The translations under genes and the position numbers were made by a program. Shown one piece after another: positions 10,201-16,964 of a stretch of 64,000 bases of DNA (positions are counted from its first letter, which is position 1; the number at the start of each line of letters is the position of its first letter). The notes under the pieces are model-generated. The model saw only the letters and a program-made list of their open reading frames with translations, ran no database searches and was not told where the DNA came from. This DNA is from Elusimicrobiaceae bacterium (GTDB lineage Bacteria; Elusimicrobiota; Elusimicrobia; Elusimicrobiales; Elusimicrobiaceae): contig JAEELM010000025.1 in NCBI GenBank assembly GCA_016282685.1, positions 62,001-126,000 on the forward strand, read 5' to 3'.

Positions 10201-10301
10201 CATATCACCAACCATTTTTCCAACGGGTGATGCCGATTCTTACAAGTAAAGGCCAAGAATTCCTTTTCTAATGCGGGATAATTACCGTAAAATAACTGCA
10301 T
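7293..10301 (-). CDS. addB: AddB-like subunit, PD-(D/E)XK nuclease with Fe-S cluster
   Basis: About 1002 residues from the ATG at 10301. The frame is open 36 codons further upstream, but that part overlaps the divergent promoter region and has no homolog-like content, so I prefer 10301 (MQLFYGNYPALE). The C-terminal nuclease has a YHEILHEFYD helix, RGIIDRLD and VVDYKSS. A likely 4Fe-4S site is formed by C723 (ASCPLKYFF) and C968, C971 and C977 (CQYCPYSTIC), as in AddB and Cas4 (family knowledge). A classical Walker A is not visible at the N-terminus, unlike Firmicutes AddB; Bacteroidetes-type partners also diverge there. It is the first gene of the unit leading to addA, ybaB and two oxidoreductase-type genes. 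Confidence 0.87.
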   Translation of the reverse strand: MQLFYGNYPALEKEFLAFTCKNRHHPLEKWLVICASSFMAQELRTRLAREMGALANIHFITVGGLISQLDAQEESQLPLFPQDHLRDFLLKEILTEPGLDRYPVSNGFVQAVKSALRDMSDSLVDPDVLQEHTLSLPDSVLEQEGDRLLWLNRVYRRYMEQENKIPGYRSYQDAFEHALKEAEKGTYLKEFQQIIWYGFYELSGRQLEFFDRIKSKYPLTVFAAYNRHPAYQFARKFFETNWLSIPGATALPEETSGALKESAACLFSSEKSTPCENVQLVNAADMQGEVFFAAKEILRLVEQGKCNFDEIAIIARTSAPYQEEIRRVFETNKIPLNASFSYSLSHYALGVFCKGLFHLSKDGFSRNAMLQLISSPYFKHSSKRNWRELIRRSLVSRDLSQWRDLLPRKEEESLSFLNWLEQLAARLEQLASPAKWEESVSLALQLLQELVDPTAFQGKDEEIFQQICQTVEKMKTYGVLRPFSQRGEFLREIEDALASLTFNEAESIPTGVLFTDALRARGIQRKFVFILGLNDRSFPQVISEDPILKDYYRYILRDVLGYWINQSLERFDEEKLLFYVALTAAKEKIYVTYYRRGEDGKEAVPSVYLAELARACQLDLQSQGTIRVGGALQEQLANTDLSLWTSKEMSYACVLDSSNTNELLRQADLLDQEKENSLTAATALHNRGELGPYDGIIRSGKELFDSQNRKGFSPSALQELASCPLKYFFNKGLGLSEPDTPLSRQELAADQKGNAYHEILHEFYDMLYKKHLTHSLFPSGVNEYLNRVFEKHYKSNSYKAFGIYPVVWELIVENIRQKLTAFVQEDLQQLGSFVPSKFEQPVSLAPTMELPIRLRGIIDRLDINEKEKTFFVVDYKSSRKGTKDLAADLFTHLIFQPFLYVFIALHLEELKDYTSAGSCLLSIQPKYDKRTLSADSFQAVREHACRFFTQITDLIKQGVFFLFPSDLCQYCPYSTICRRDNFFSLLRARKSEASKLLEEARK

Positions 10302-10372
10302 AGGAAAACCTATAAATAGTAAAATAGGAGATACAAAGGTTATTATTACATTTTCAAAGAAACGAATCAAAC

Positions 10373-10378
10373 TATATT
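10373..10378 (+). promoter_or_regulatory. candidate -10 box of sixA
   Basis: TATATT ends four bases before the sixA ATG at 10383, and no Shine-Dalgarno sequence is present. The spacing is shorter than in the other leaderless-type promoters of this window, so this one is weaker. Confidence 0.35.
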
Positions 10379-10382
10379 GTAT

Positions 10383-10838
10383 ATGAAAAAATTGATACTG
10401 GTAAGGCACGCAAATGCCTTGTCCGCCTGGGAAGCAAAAGTAGAATCGGACCGTTTACGACCGCTATCCCCAGCGGGGCAAGAAAAGGCCCAACATACTG
10501 CCCAAGCTCTTGCAAAGCAGGGGATACACCCGGAAATTATTTTCACCAGTCCCTTGGTGAGAGCCACCCAAACAGCTGCCTTCTTGTCCAAAACATTAGA
10601 AGCACCCGTTCAACCGGAAAATATTTTAAATGGTTTCGCCAGTGATAACGAAGTTTGCGAGTTTTTAACTGCCCAATTTGATACATATCATACTGTACTG
10701 GCGGTGGGCCATAATCCCAACATAACCTATGTTGGGCACTTATTGTTTAGGGAAGTGCTTCCTTTTGCGCCAGGGGCTTTTGCTATTATCAATATGGATG
10801 ATGATTTGAAACCGCAATTGATGTTTTTTGGAGAATAG
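10383..10838 (+). CDS. sixA: SixA-like histidine phosphatase
   Basis: 151 residues from the ATG at 10383; an in-frame TTG six bases upstream is less likely. The histidine phosphatase signature LVRHANA gives R8 and catalytic H9, with R60 in SPLVRATQTA and the second His, H110, in AVGHNPN. The GHNP motif and small size match SixA, which removes phosphate from histidine-phosphorylated phosphotransfer or PTS proteins (family knowledge). Its true partner is unknown; a histidine kinase gene lies 3 kb away on the other strand. It is followed by uppP with one base between stop and start, and is transcribed divergently from addB. Confidence 0.85.
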   Translation: MKKLILVRHANALSAWEAKVESDRLRPLSPAGQEKAQHTAQALAKQGIHPEIIFTSPLVRATQTAAFLSKTLEAPVQPENILNGFASDNEVCEFLTAQFDTYHTVLAVGHNPNITYVGHLLFREVLPFAPGAFAIINMDDDLKPQLMFFGE

Positions 10839-10839
10839 A

Positions 10840-11619
10840 ATGACTATTTTTGATGCCGTTTTACTTGGATTAGTGCAGGCTTTGGGAGAATTCTTACCTA
10901 TTTCCAGCTCTGCGCACTTGGTGTTGGTCCCTTATTTCCGTGGACAAATTTATCAAGGTCTGGCTTTTGATGTTATGCTTCATGCCGCCACTTTGTTAGC
11001 GGTATTGCTATATTTCGCCAAAGATTGGGTAGTATTAATCAAAGACGGCCTGACGCGCCCAACGTCCTCCCAAGGAAAAATGATTTGGTATTTGGCAGCG
11101 GCCACGATACCGGCAGCTTTAGCAGGGCTGTTACTAAATGATTGGGCAGAAAATGCTTTTCGCAATCCTCTTTCAATCGCTTTGTGTTTGATTGTTTTTG
11201 CAGGATTTCTATTTTGGGCAGATCACAATGCAAAACAAGACAAAGAAGAGAAAATTTCCTTTAAAACTATCATGCTTATCGGATGCGCGCAAATGCTAGC
11301 TATTATGCCCGGTGTTTCCAGGAGTGGGATTACTATTACTGCTGCGTTGCTACTGGGACTCTCAAGGCCTACCAGCGCCCGCATATCGTTCCTACTCTCT
11401 ACGCCCATCATTGCCGGAGCAGCTTTGTTGGAAGCCACAAAACTCACGGCCAGCGATTTCAACCTTGTCCTTTTCTGGGGATTTCTAAGCGCATTTGTAG
11501 GTGCCTTGTTGGTAATTGGCTGGTTAATGAAGTATATCAAAACACATTCGTTTGATATCTTTGTATATTATCGATGGTTGCTGGGAGCAACCATTATAAT
11601 ATTTTACTTTTGCAGATAA
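10840..11619 (+). CDS. uppP: undecaprenyl-diphosphate phosphatase
   Basis: 259 residues, strongly hydrophobic with about eight membrane helices. Family motifs are present: EFLPISSSAHL near the N-terminus and PGVSRSG in the middle, which together line the active site of UppP (BacA). It converts undecaprenyl diphosphate to the monophosphate carrier used for peptidoglycan and other envelope polymers, and overexpression gives bacitracin resistance. The ATG at 10840 follows a GGAG site that lies inside the end of sixA; an upstream in-frame TTG would overlap sixA and is not needed. No convincing hairpin was found in the 38 bases before the convergent nuclease gene. Confidence 0.95.
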   Translation: MTIFDAVLLGLVQALGEFLPISSSAHLVLVPYFRGQIYQGLAFDVMLHAATLLAVLLYFAKDWVVLIKDGLTRPTSSQGKMIWYLAAATIPAALAGLLLNDWAENAFRNPLSIALCLIVFAGFLFWADHNAKQDKEEKISFKTIMLIGCAQMLAIMPGVSRSGITITAALLLGLSRPTSARISFLLSTPIIAGAALLEATKLTASDFNLVLFWGFLSAFVGALLVIGWLMKYIKTHSFDIFVYYRWLLGATIIIFYFCR

Positions 11620-11657
11620 ATCTTACACTGATAATGTGAAAACCTTGTGAGACGGAC

Positions 11658-12389
11658 TTATTCTCCTTCGATTTTTGCGTGTTCGCAACGATTATTGAAG
11701 GGGCACAAAGCACAATGTTTGTGATTCGGTTCAAAATCTCCCACTTCTATTTTCTTACCGATATCGATATAAGTAGCCAAGATTTTTTCCTCATCAAAAG
11801 CTTCGAAAGGGGCACTTTGTTTTGTATTAAATGCAGTAAAATAATAACTGGCGCGGCCTGTTTTCATATTCCAAGCACGCCGAGCACCAATTGCATAAAT
11901 ACCCAGTTGCAAAGATTCGGTAACAGGTATAGATAAATCTACGTCCGTACCGGTTTTATAATCAATTACTTCCCAAGAACCGTCGGGCCATTTATCCGTT
12001 CGATCAATTTTTCCGCGCAATGTCCAGGGGCCTTCCTGAAAAATAAATTCCCGTTCTGTACTGTCCACAATTGTTTTACGTTCATATTCTGCCTGGGCGT
12101 ACGTCTCCAGCATCTTTTTCCCCTTCAAATACCACTCCATTTGCTCCCCTGCACTAGAGTAGCCAGCTCCCAACCAACAATCATCATAATATGAGAGTAA
12201 TTCCGACGGATCGTTGCTATTGCGGTGGTATTCTTCAAGTGTGCGGTGAATGGAAACCCCCAGGGAAGAAGCCGGCACCAATCCCTCTCTTTTCCCTTCT
12301 ATGTATTTGTATTTGTAGAGAATAGGACATTCCAAATAAGTTTTGATTTTGGAAAAATTCAACTCGTAAACATTATGCTCCGGCTGCAT
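11658..12389 (-). CDS. PD-(D/E)XK nuclease with Cas4/AddB-type Fe-S site
   Basis: 243 residues. The RecB-type nuclease core is visible: H48 in GVSIHRTLEEY, GKIDRTD and EVIDYKTG, followed by a QLGIYAIGA helix. Four cysteines, C21 (LECPILY) and C226, C229 and C235 (CALCPFNNRC), fit the 4Fe-4S staple of Cas4 and AddB nucleases. No CRISPR array or cas gene is in the window, so I read it as a stand-alone DNA-processing exonuclease of the PF12705-like group rather than Cas4. Its ATG directly abuts the rsmD stop (TAAATG), with GGAGA upstream, so it is the last gene of the kinase-regulator-rsmD unit. Confidence 0.85.
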   Translation of the reverse strand: MQPEHNVYELNFSKIKTYLECPILYKYKYIEGKREGLVPASSLGVSIHRTLEEYHRNSNDPSELLSYYDDCWLGAGYSSAGEQMEWYLKGKKMLETYAQAEYERKTIVDSTEREFIFQEGPWTLRGKIDRTDKWPDGSWEVIDYKTGTDVDLSIPVTESLQLGIYAIGARRAWNMKTGRASYYFTAFNTKQSAPFEAFDEEKILATYIDIGKKIEVGDFEPNHKHCALCPFNNRCEHAKIEGE

Positions 12390-12983
12390 TTATTTCTCCG
12401 CTTTTAATTTAGGCTTCCGCAGAAAGCGCACTAAAGTATCTCCGTATTTTTCGACACGGAACACTTCAAGCGTGGCAGGAATAACAAATTGTTCCGTTTT
12501 GTGCGTTTGAATCACCAAAATCCCGCCCGGAGCCAACAATTGGGCTTGGGCCACGTTGTTCAAAGAAGGCTCGGAAAGTGACAACATTTTGTTATTAATA
12601 TCGCGGTAGGGAGGGCCCATAAAAATAATATCGTAGCCGTCATTATCACTATATGCCAACAACCAATCCAACGGTTTTAGCACATCGGCTTTCAAAACAG
12701 TCGCCCGCTCCGCAAACCCCAAATGAGCCAAATTGCGGTGAATATTTTTAATACAAGCCGGCTCTTTATCTACCATTACGGTATGCAGAGCTCCGCGGGA
12801 AAGAGCCTCCAACGAAACACTTCCCGTACCGGCAAACAAATCTAACATTTTGGCCCCCGGTATGCGAGGACGCAAAATATCAAACAGAGATTGTTTCATT
12901 CTGTCCGAAATCGGTTTCACAGGTAAATTTTTGGAAACGGAAAAAATTCGTCGGCCACGAGCTGTTCCTGCAATAATACGCAT
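12390..12983 (-). CDS. rsmD: 16S rRNA guanine(966)-N2 methyltransferase
   Basis: 197 residues with the RsmD layout: N-terminal RIIAGTARGRRI, then the conserved ISDRMKQSLFDIL, SAM-binding motif I MLDLFAGTGSVSLEA (from residue 46) and motif IV at 123-126. RsmD methylates G966 of 16S rRNA in the small subunit. Motif IV normally reads (N/D/S)PPY in N-methyltransferases, but here it reads GPPY: codons for M-G-P-P-Y are clear on the minus strand near 12615. This may alter activity or be a tolerated variant. A TAGGAG site precedes the ATG. It is downstream of the response regulator gene by 12 bases. Confidence 0.9.
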   Translation of the reverse strand: MRIIAGTARGRRIFSVSKNLPVKPISDRMKQSLFDILRPRIPGAKMLDLFAGTGSVSLEALSRGALHTVMVDKEPACIKNIHRNLAHLGFAERATVLKADVLKPLDWLLAYSDNDGYDIIFMGPPYRDINNKMLSLSEPSLNNVAQAQLLAPGGILVIQTHKTEQFVIPATLEVFRVEKYGDTLVRFLRKPKLKAEK

Positions 12984-12995
12984 AACAAAAAACTC

Positions 12996-13646
12996 CTACA
13001 ATTGAGCAATCCCTTCTTTCAATGCATAACGCACCAACTCTGCTTGCTTATGAATGTTCAGTTTTTTCATAATGTTGTTGCGGTGAACATGCACTGTGTT
13101 TAAAGATAAATTTAAGTCCCTTGCAATTTGCTTACTGCTATGTCCTTCCGCTATCAATTGCAAAATTTCTTTCTCTTTATGGGTTAAACCGGAAGCCCCG
13201 CGTTTACGCGGAGAGGATTTATCCAAATACCCTTGCACAATATATTTAGAAACACTTTTGGAAAGGTAAAAACGGCCGTTGAGCACTTCTGATATAGCTT
13301 CTAAAATTTCATCGGCAGCGGCTACCTTTACCACAAATCCTTTTGCACCTGCTTTAAGAGATTTTTCTACAGATACACGGTCATCATACATGCTTAACAT
13401 AATTACATTGGCTTTGGGGTTGTTTTTAGTAATATGTGCGGTGGCTTCCACCCCGTTTAATATAGGCATGGCGATATCTACGATAAAAACGCCTATCCCT
13501 TTGTTTTTATCAGCATAATCTACCAATTCTTTCCCATTGGAAAATTCTTCTACAACTTTCAAATCGGTACCAATATTTTCTAAAATAGCCCGCACGCCTC
13601 TGCGGACAATAGAATGATCATCAGCTAATACAATTTTCGTTGTCAT
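12996..13646 (-). CDS. NarL/LuxR-type response regulator
   Basis: 216 residues. The receiver domain (1-120) has acidic residues D9 and D10, phosphorylation site D57 in FIVDIAMP and a conserved lysine near 106. A LuxR-type helix-turn-helix occupies about 150-210, with LTHKEKEILQLIAEGHSS and VHVHRNNIMKKL. It should be a DNA-binding transcription regulator switched by the kinase encoded directly upstream; their genes share an ATGA overlap. Target genes cannot be told from the window. Confidence 0.93.
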   Translation of the reverse strand: MTTKIVLADDHSIVRRGVRAILENIGTDLKVVEEFSNGKELVDYADKNKGIGVFIVDIAMPILNGVEATAHITKNNPKANVIMLSMYDDRVSVEKSLKAGAKGFVVKVAAADEILEAISEVLNGRFYLSKSVSKYIVQGYLDKSSPRKRGASGLTHKEKEILQLIAEGHSSKQIARDLNLSLNTVHVHRNNIMKKLNIHKQAELVRYALKEGIAQL

Positions 13647-14686
13647 ATTTCTTCCTCATATACGGCACACGGGCAAACGACTTTAATACACGTTCCCTTT
13701 CCCAAAGTGCTTTTAATAGAAATGGTTCCTCCCAACGAGAGAACGCTTTCTTTCATTGCCAGCAGTCCCATGCTGCGGATGGAATGTTGGCTCTTTTTAC
13801 GAAAACCCACTCCATCATCTTGAATAGTTAAATAGAAGGAGGCTTCTTTTCGATGCAAAGAAACGTAGATATGTTTTGCTTTAGCATGCTTTACAATATT
13901 GTTAAGAGCTTCTTGCACAACACGATAAAGCGTAATTTTAACACTGTCCGAAACCCCTTGTTCTCCTGCATCCTTACAATCGAACGTAAAGGGAATGTTT
14001 GCATACCGGCTTACATTCTCTAAAAGTTCTCCGATAAAGCCACACAAAGCTCCTTCCTGTTCCAAACTGGGTGGACGTAGAGAAACTACTATATTCTTTA
14101 ACCGCCCAATACAATTTTTGATTTGCCCGTCTAATTCTTGCAATTGGGCAAGTGCTTTTTTCTTTTGGTTTTTTTCTATCTGCAAGCGCACCAGACTCAA
14201 CAAGGAAGTCAAAATAACGGCAGCAGACCCCAATTCATCATGCAAAGATTTAGAGATTTTGCGTTTCTCCTCCTCTCGGGCTAACAAAAGCAACTGAGCA
14301 ACAGTAAGTTGCTGTTCATTGGTTTCTCGCAAAAAAAGCGAATGTGCCGTAGGCACCTTTCCCAGTTTAATTTCCCGCACAGTCATCAGTACAAGCGGTT
14401 TTTTAGAGATAAACAACAGCGGCAGAAGCGTGGTCTGATAAAAAGCCGGCTTTGTATCCTCACTCCAACAGTATTGCTGTATATCCCCGGCAAAAGCCTT
14501 TTTTAACTTTTGTGCATGAAAATCTTTAACCAAATCTTTAGCAATAGCTTGTGACAAAGAATTCCAAACAATCTCCGGCTTCCCTTTGCGGGGAATATAC
14601 CCAATAAATTTCAGACTTGCCTGTTCAACAGACACTCTATCCAGCGAAGCGATCCCACGAGTAGCAAATCCTTTTTCCTTTACCAT
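13643..14686 (-). CDS. cytoplasmic NarX/DegS-type sensor histidine kinase
   Basis: 347 residues. There are no membrane segments, so it should be soluble. Residues 1-120 form a divergent PAS-like sensor region, followed by a HisKA_3 dimerisation helix with phosphorylation site H149 in KSLHDELGSA. The catalytic ATPase domain has N-box QEALNNIVKHA, the DDGVGF G1 box and a GLLAMKE G2 box. It is the presumed partner of the adjacent LuxR-type regulator. The input signal is unknown. It is transcribed divergently from the penicillin-binding protein gene, with 137 bases between the starts. Confidence 0.92.
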   Translation of the reverse strand: MVKEKGFATRGIASLDRVSVEQASLKFIGYIPRKGKPEIVWNSLSQAIAKDLVKDFHAQKLKKAFAGDIQQYCWSEDTKPAFYQTTLLPLLFISKKPLVLMTVREIKLGKVPTAHSLFLRETNEQQLTVAQLLLLAREEEKRKISKSLHDELGSAAVILTSLLSLVRLQIEKNQKKKALAQLQELDGQIKNCIGRLKNIVVSLRPPSLEQEGALCGFIGELLENVSRYANIPFTFDCKDAGEQGVSDSVKITLYRVVQEALNNIVKHAKAKHIYVSLHRKEASFYLTIQDDGVGFRKKSQHSIRSMGLLAMKESVLSLGGTISIKSTLGKGTCIKVVCPCAVYEEEI

Positions 14687-14808
14687 AGACCTAATCCACG
14701 AAGCAATATCTAGTAGTCTTATTTTACTATAGTTTTAGGTATTTTGCATTAGATTTGTACCTTAGTTCTATTTATTTTTACATATCCTCGGCAGGATAAA
14801 TGCGGATT

Positions 14809-14817
14809 TGATATAAT
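14809..14817 (+). promoter_or_regulatory. extended -10 promoter, leaderless type, for the PBP1A gene
   Basis: TGaTATAAT at 14809-14817 is a perfect extended -10. It ends six bases before the ATG at 14824. Normal start-site spacing would put the first transcribed base at or next to the A of the ATG. No Shine-Dalgarno sequence is present. Confidence 0.75.
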
Positions 14818-14823
14818 TAAATT

Positions 14824-16947
14824 ATGGGAAAACAGTTGAAAAAAGTTCTTATTGTTACGGGATTGGTAACGTTATTTGTAGGCATTTTGGCCGTTGCCGT
14901 GTTTATGCGATATATTTTTTCCGGCTTACCGCCCGTATATGAAATGGAAGAATATACCCCTGCCCTTACTACCAAAGTCTTTGATCGCAACAACTTACTT
15001 ATTCATGAGTTCTCCATTGAAAAACGTGCCATGGTGCCGCTGGAGGATATCCCAGTAGATTTGCAAAATGCTGTGGTAGCTATGGAAGATCGCAATTTTT
15101 TCAAGCATCCCGGCTTTTCTATTCGCGGTATTTTTCGCGCTTTGTTCAACGATTTAATCACAGGACATGCCAAACAAGGGGCTTCCACCCTTACCCAGCA
15201 ACTTTCCCGCGGTGTATTTTTAACACAAGAAAAAAAGCTAATCCGCAAAATCCGCGAAGTTATTTTGGCCATTCAAATAGAGCATCAATTTAGCAAACGT
15301 GAAATTTTGCAGTTATACCTCAATCAGATCTATTTGGGTAGAGGAGCCTATGGGGTAAAAGCGGCAGCTCGAAAATATTTCGATAAAGAGTTAAATGAAC
15401 TGACCATCGGGGAATCGGCCCTTCTGGTGGGGCTTATTCCGGCTCCTGAAAGATATAATCCGTTTGCCAATCCGGATCTTTCCCGCCAACGGAGAGATTT
15501 GGTATTGGAAGTAATGCACAACCAAAATTATATTTCCAAAGAAGAATTAGAACAGGCCAAGCAAGAGCCTATGCCCACCAAACCTTCCCAAGTGAAAGAA
15601 AACAAACCGGGTCGCTATTTTATTGAACATGTGCGTCGAATTTTGGAACCCAAATATGGAATGGACGTTTTATGGAAAGCCGGCCTCAACATTTATACGA
15701 CCATTGATATCAAAAAACAAGAGTTTGCTGAAAAAACCATGAATAAATGGTTGACACAATTTGATGAACAAGTAGCCAAAGGATTAGGAATTGAAATCGA
15801 TCCTAATGACGCCGAAGCTGATGTTGCCGGCCCTGAAGAAGAGGAAGAAGAAGCTCCGCGAGACCCCTCCAAAGAATATCCTCGCTTACAAGGCGCTTTC
15901 ATGGCCCGAGATGTGAAAACGGGTGCTGTGCGCGTAATGATAGGAGGACGGGAATTTGATGAAAGCAAATTTAACCGTGCTACCCAGGCTAAACGTCAAC
16001 CGGGGTCTTCTTTCAAACCCTACGTTTGGATGGCTGCCTTACAAAAAGGTTACACTCCAGCCACTTTAGTAAAAGATTTGGCCACTATGTTCTATTATGA
16101 CGGAAAAAATTGGCATGCTTTTGATGAAAATGCCGATTTATACTCGTTGGATTTAGCCAAACAATCTTTTATTGCCAGTAAAGACTTTAACGTATGGGTT
16201 CCACAAAACTACGGTGGAAAATCGGAAGGGTGGATTACCTTGCGTAAAGGTCTGGAAAAATCCAAAAACCTGGTGGCTGTTAATTTAATTGATGCAGTAG
16301 GGGTCATGAATGTAATCCAGGTGGCCCGCAAAGCAGGTATTACCGCTAATTTACCACGTGTGCCCGCTTTAGCTTTGGGAGTAAGCGTGGTGCAAATGGA
16401 TGAACATTTGGCTGCGCTGACAACCTTCGCTAACGGTGGCATCCATACTGACAATTACTTTATTGAACGCGTGGAAGATGCGAACGGTCGCATATTGGAA
16501 CAACATATCCCTATTGAACAGGCTGCTTTCTCTCCAAAAGAATCCTACTTGCTTATAAATATGATGAAAGGGGTAGTGCAACGTGGTAGCGGTACAGCTG
16601 CAGCACGTTTGGGCCGTTCTATCGCAGGGAAAACCGGCACCACACAAAGCCACCGTGATATGTGGTTCGTGGGAATGACACCCCGCACTTCTGCCGCTGC
16701 CTGGATGGGGTATGATGATGATACCTCACACGAAAAGGGAGCTCGTTTTACCGGTAGCACCACGGCCAAGTGGTGGACAGACATCATGGAAGAAGTATTG
16801 AAAGACGAACCTAACGAAGATTTTTCCGTACCAGAGGGAATTTCTTTGGCCTATATCAACCCCAACACCGGTAAACTGGCTACTCCTTCAGAGAAAAATA
16901 AATTTTTAGAAGCATTTATTACCGGCACGGAACCTCAAAGCTTTTAG
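14824..16947 (+). CDS. mrcA: class A penicillin-binding protein (PBP1A family)
   Basis: 707 residues. One N-terminal membrane anchor (about 8-32) is followed by the GT51 glycosyltransferase with catalytic E88 in AMEDRNFFKHPG and GASTLTQQLSR. The transpeptidase has nucleophile S395 in SSFK, S480-K481-N482, and the K603-T-G triad. It polymerises and crosslinks peptidoglycan at the periplasmic face. A Glu-rich insertion (about residues 336-347) lies between the two catalytic domains. The gene starts directly after an extended -10, with no leader. Mfd follows 17 bases after the stop. Confidence 0.94.
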   Translation: MGKQLKKVLIVTGLVTLFVGILAVAVFMRYIFSGLPPVYEMEEYTPALTTKVFDRNNLLIHEFSIEKRAMVPLEDIPVDLQNAVVAMEDRNFFKHPGFSIRGIFRALFNDLITGHAKQGASTLTQQLSRGVFLTQEKKLIRKIREVILAIQIEHQFSKREILQLYLNQIYLGRGAYGVKAAARKYFDKELNELTIGESALLVGLIPAPERYNPFANPDLSRQRRDLVLEVMHNQNYISKEELEQAKQEPMPTKPSQVKENKPGRYFIEHVRRILEPKYGMDVLWKAGLNIYTTIDIKKQEFAEKTMNKWLTQFDEQVAKGLGIEIDPNDAEADVAGPEEEEEEAPRDPSKEYPRLQGAFMARDVKTGAVRVMIGGREFDESKFNRATQAKRQPGSSFKPYVWMAALQKGYTPATLVKDLATMFYYDGKNWHAFDENADLYSLDLAKQSFIASKDFNVWVPQNYGGKSEGWITLRKGLEKSKNLVAVNLIDAVGVMNVIQVARKAGITANLPRVPALALGVSVVQMDEHLAALTTFANGGIHTDNYFIERVEDANGRILEQHIPIEQAAFSPKESYLLINMMKGVVQRGSGTAAARLGRSIAGKTGTTQSHRDMWFVGMTPRTSAAAWMGYDDDTSHEKGARFTGSTTAKWWTDIMEEVLKDEPNEDFSVPEGISLAYINPNTGKLATPSEKNKFLEAFITGTEPQSF

Positions 16948-16964
16948 GAACGTGCCCAGTTGGT

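Noticed and set aside
10302-10409. A 36-residue N-terminal extension of AddB.
   Set aside because: It overlaps the divergent promoter and sixA start and looks unlike AddB. The ATG at 10301 gives a family-like N-terminus.
11620-11657. A terminator between uppP and the convergent nuclease.
   Set aside because: Only a three-base stem can be drawn, with no T-run.
11658-12389. Cas4 of a CRISPR system.
   Set aside because: The Fe-S nuclease pattern fits, but no repeat-spacer array or other cas gene is present, and the neighbours are rsmD and a two-component system.
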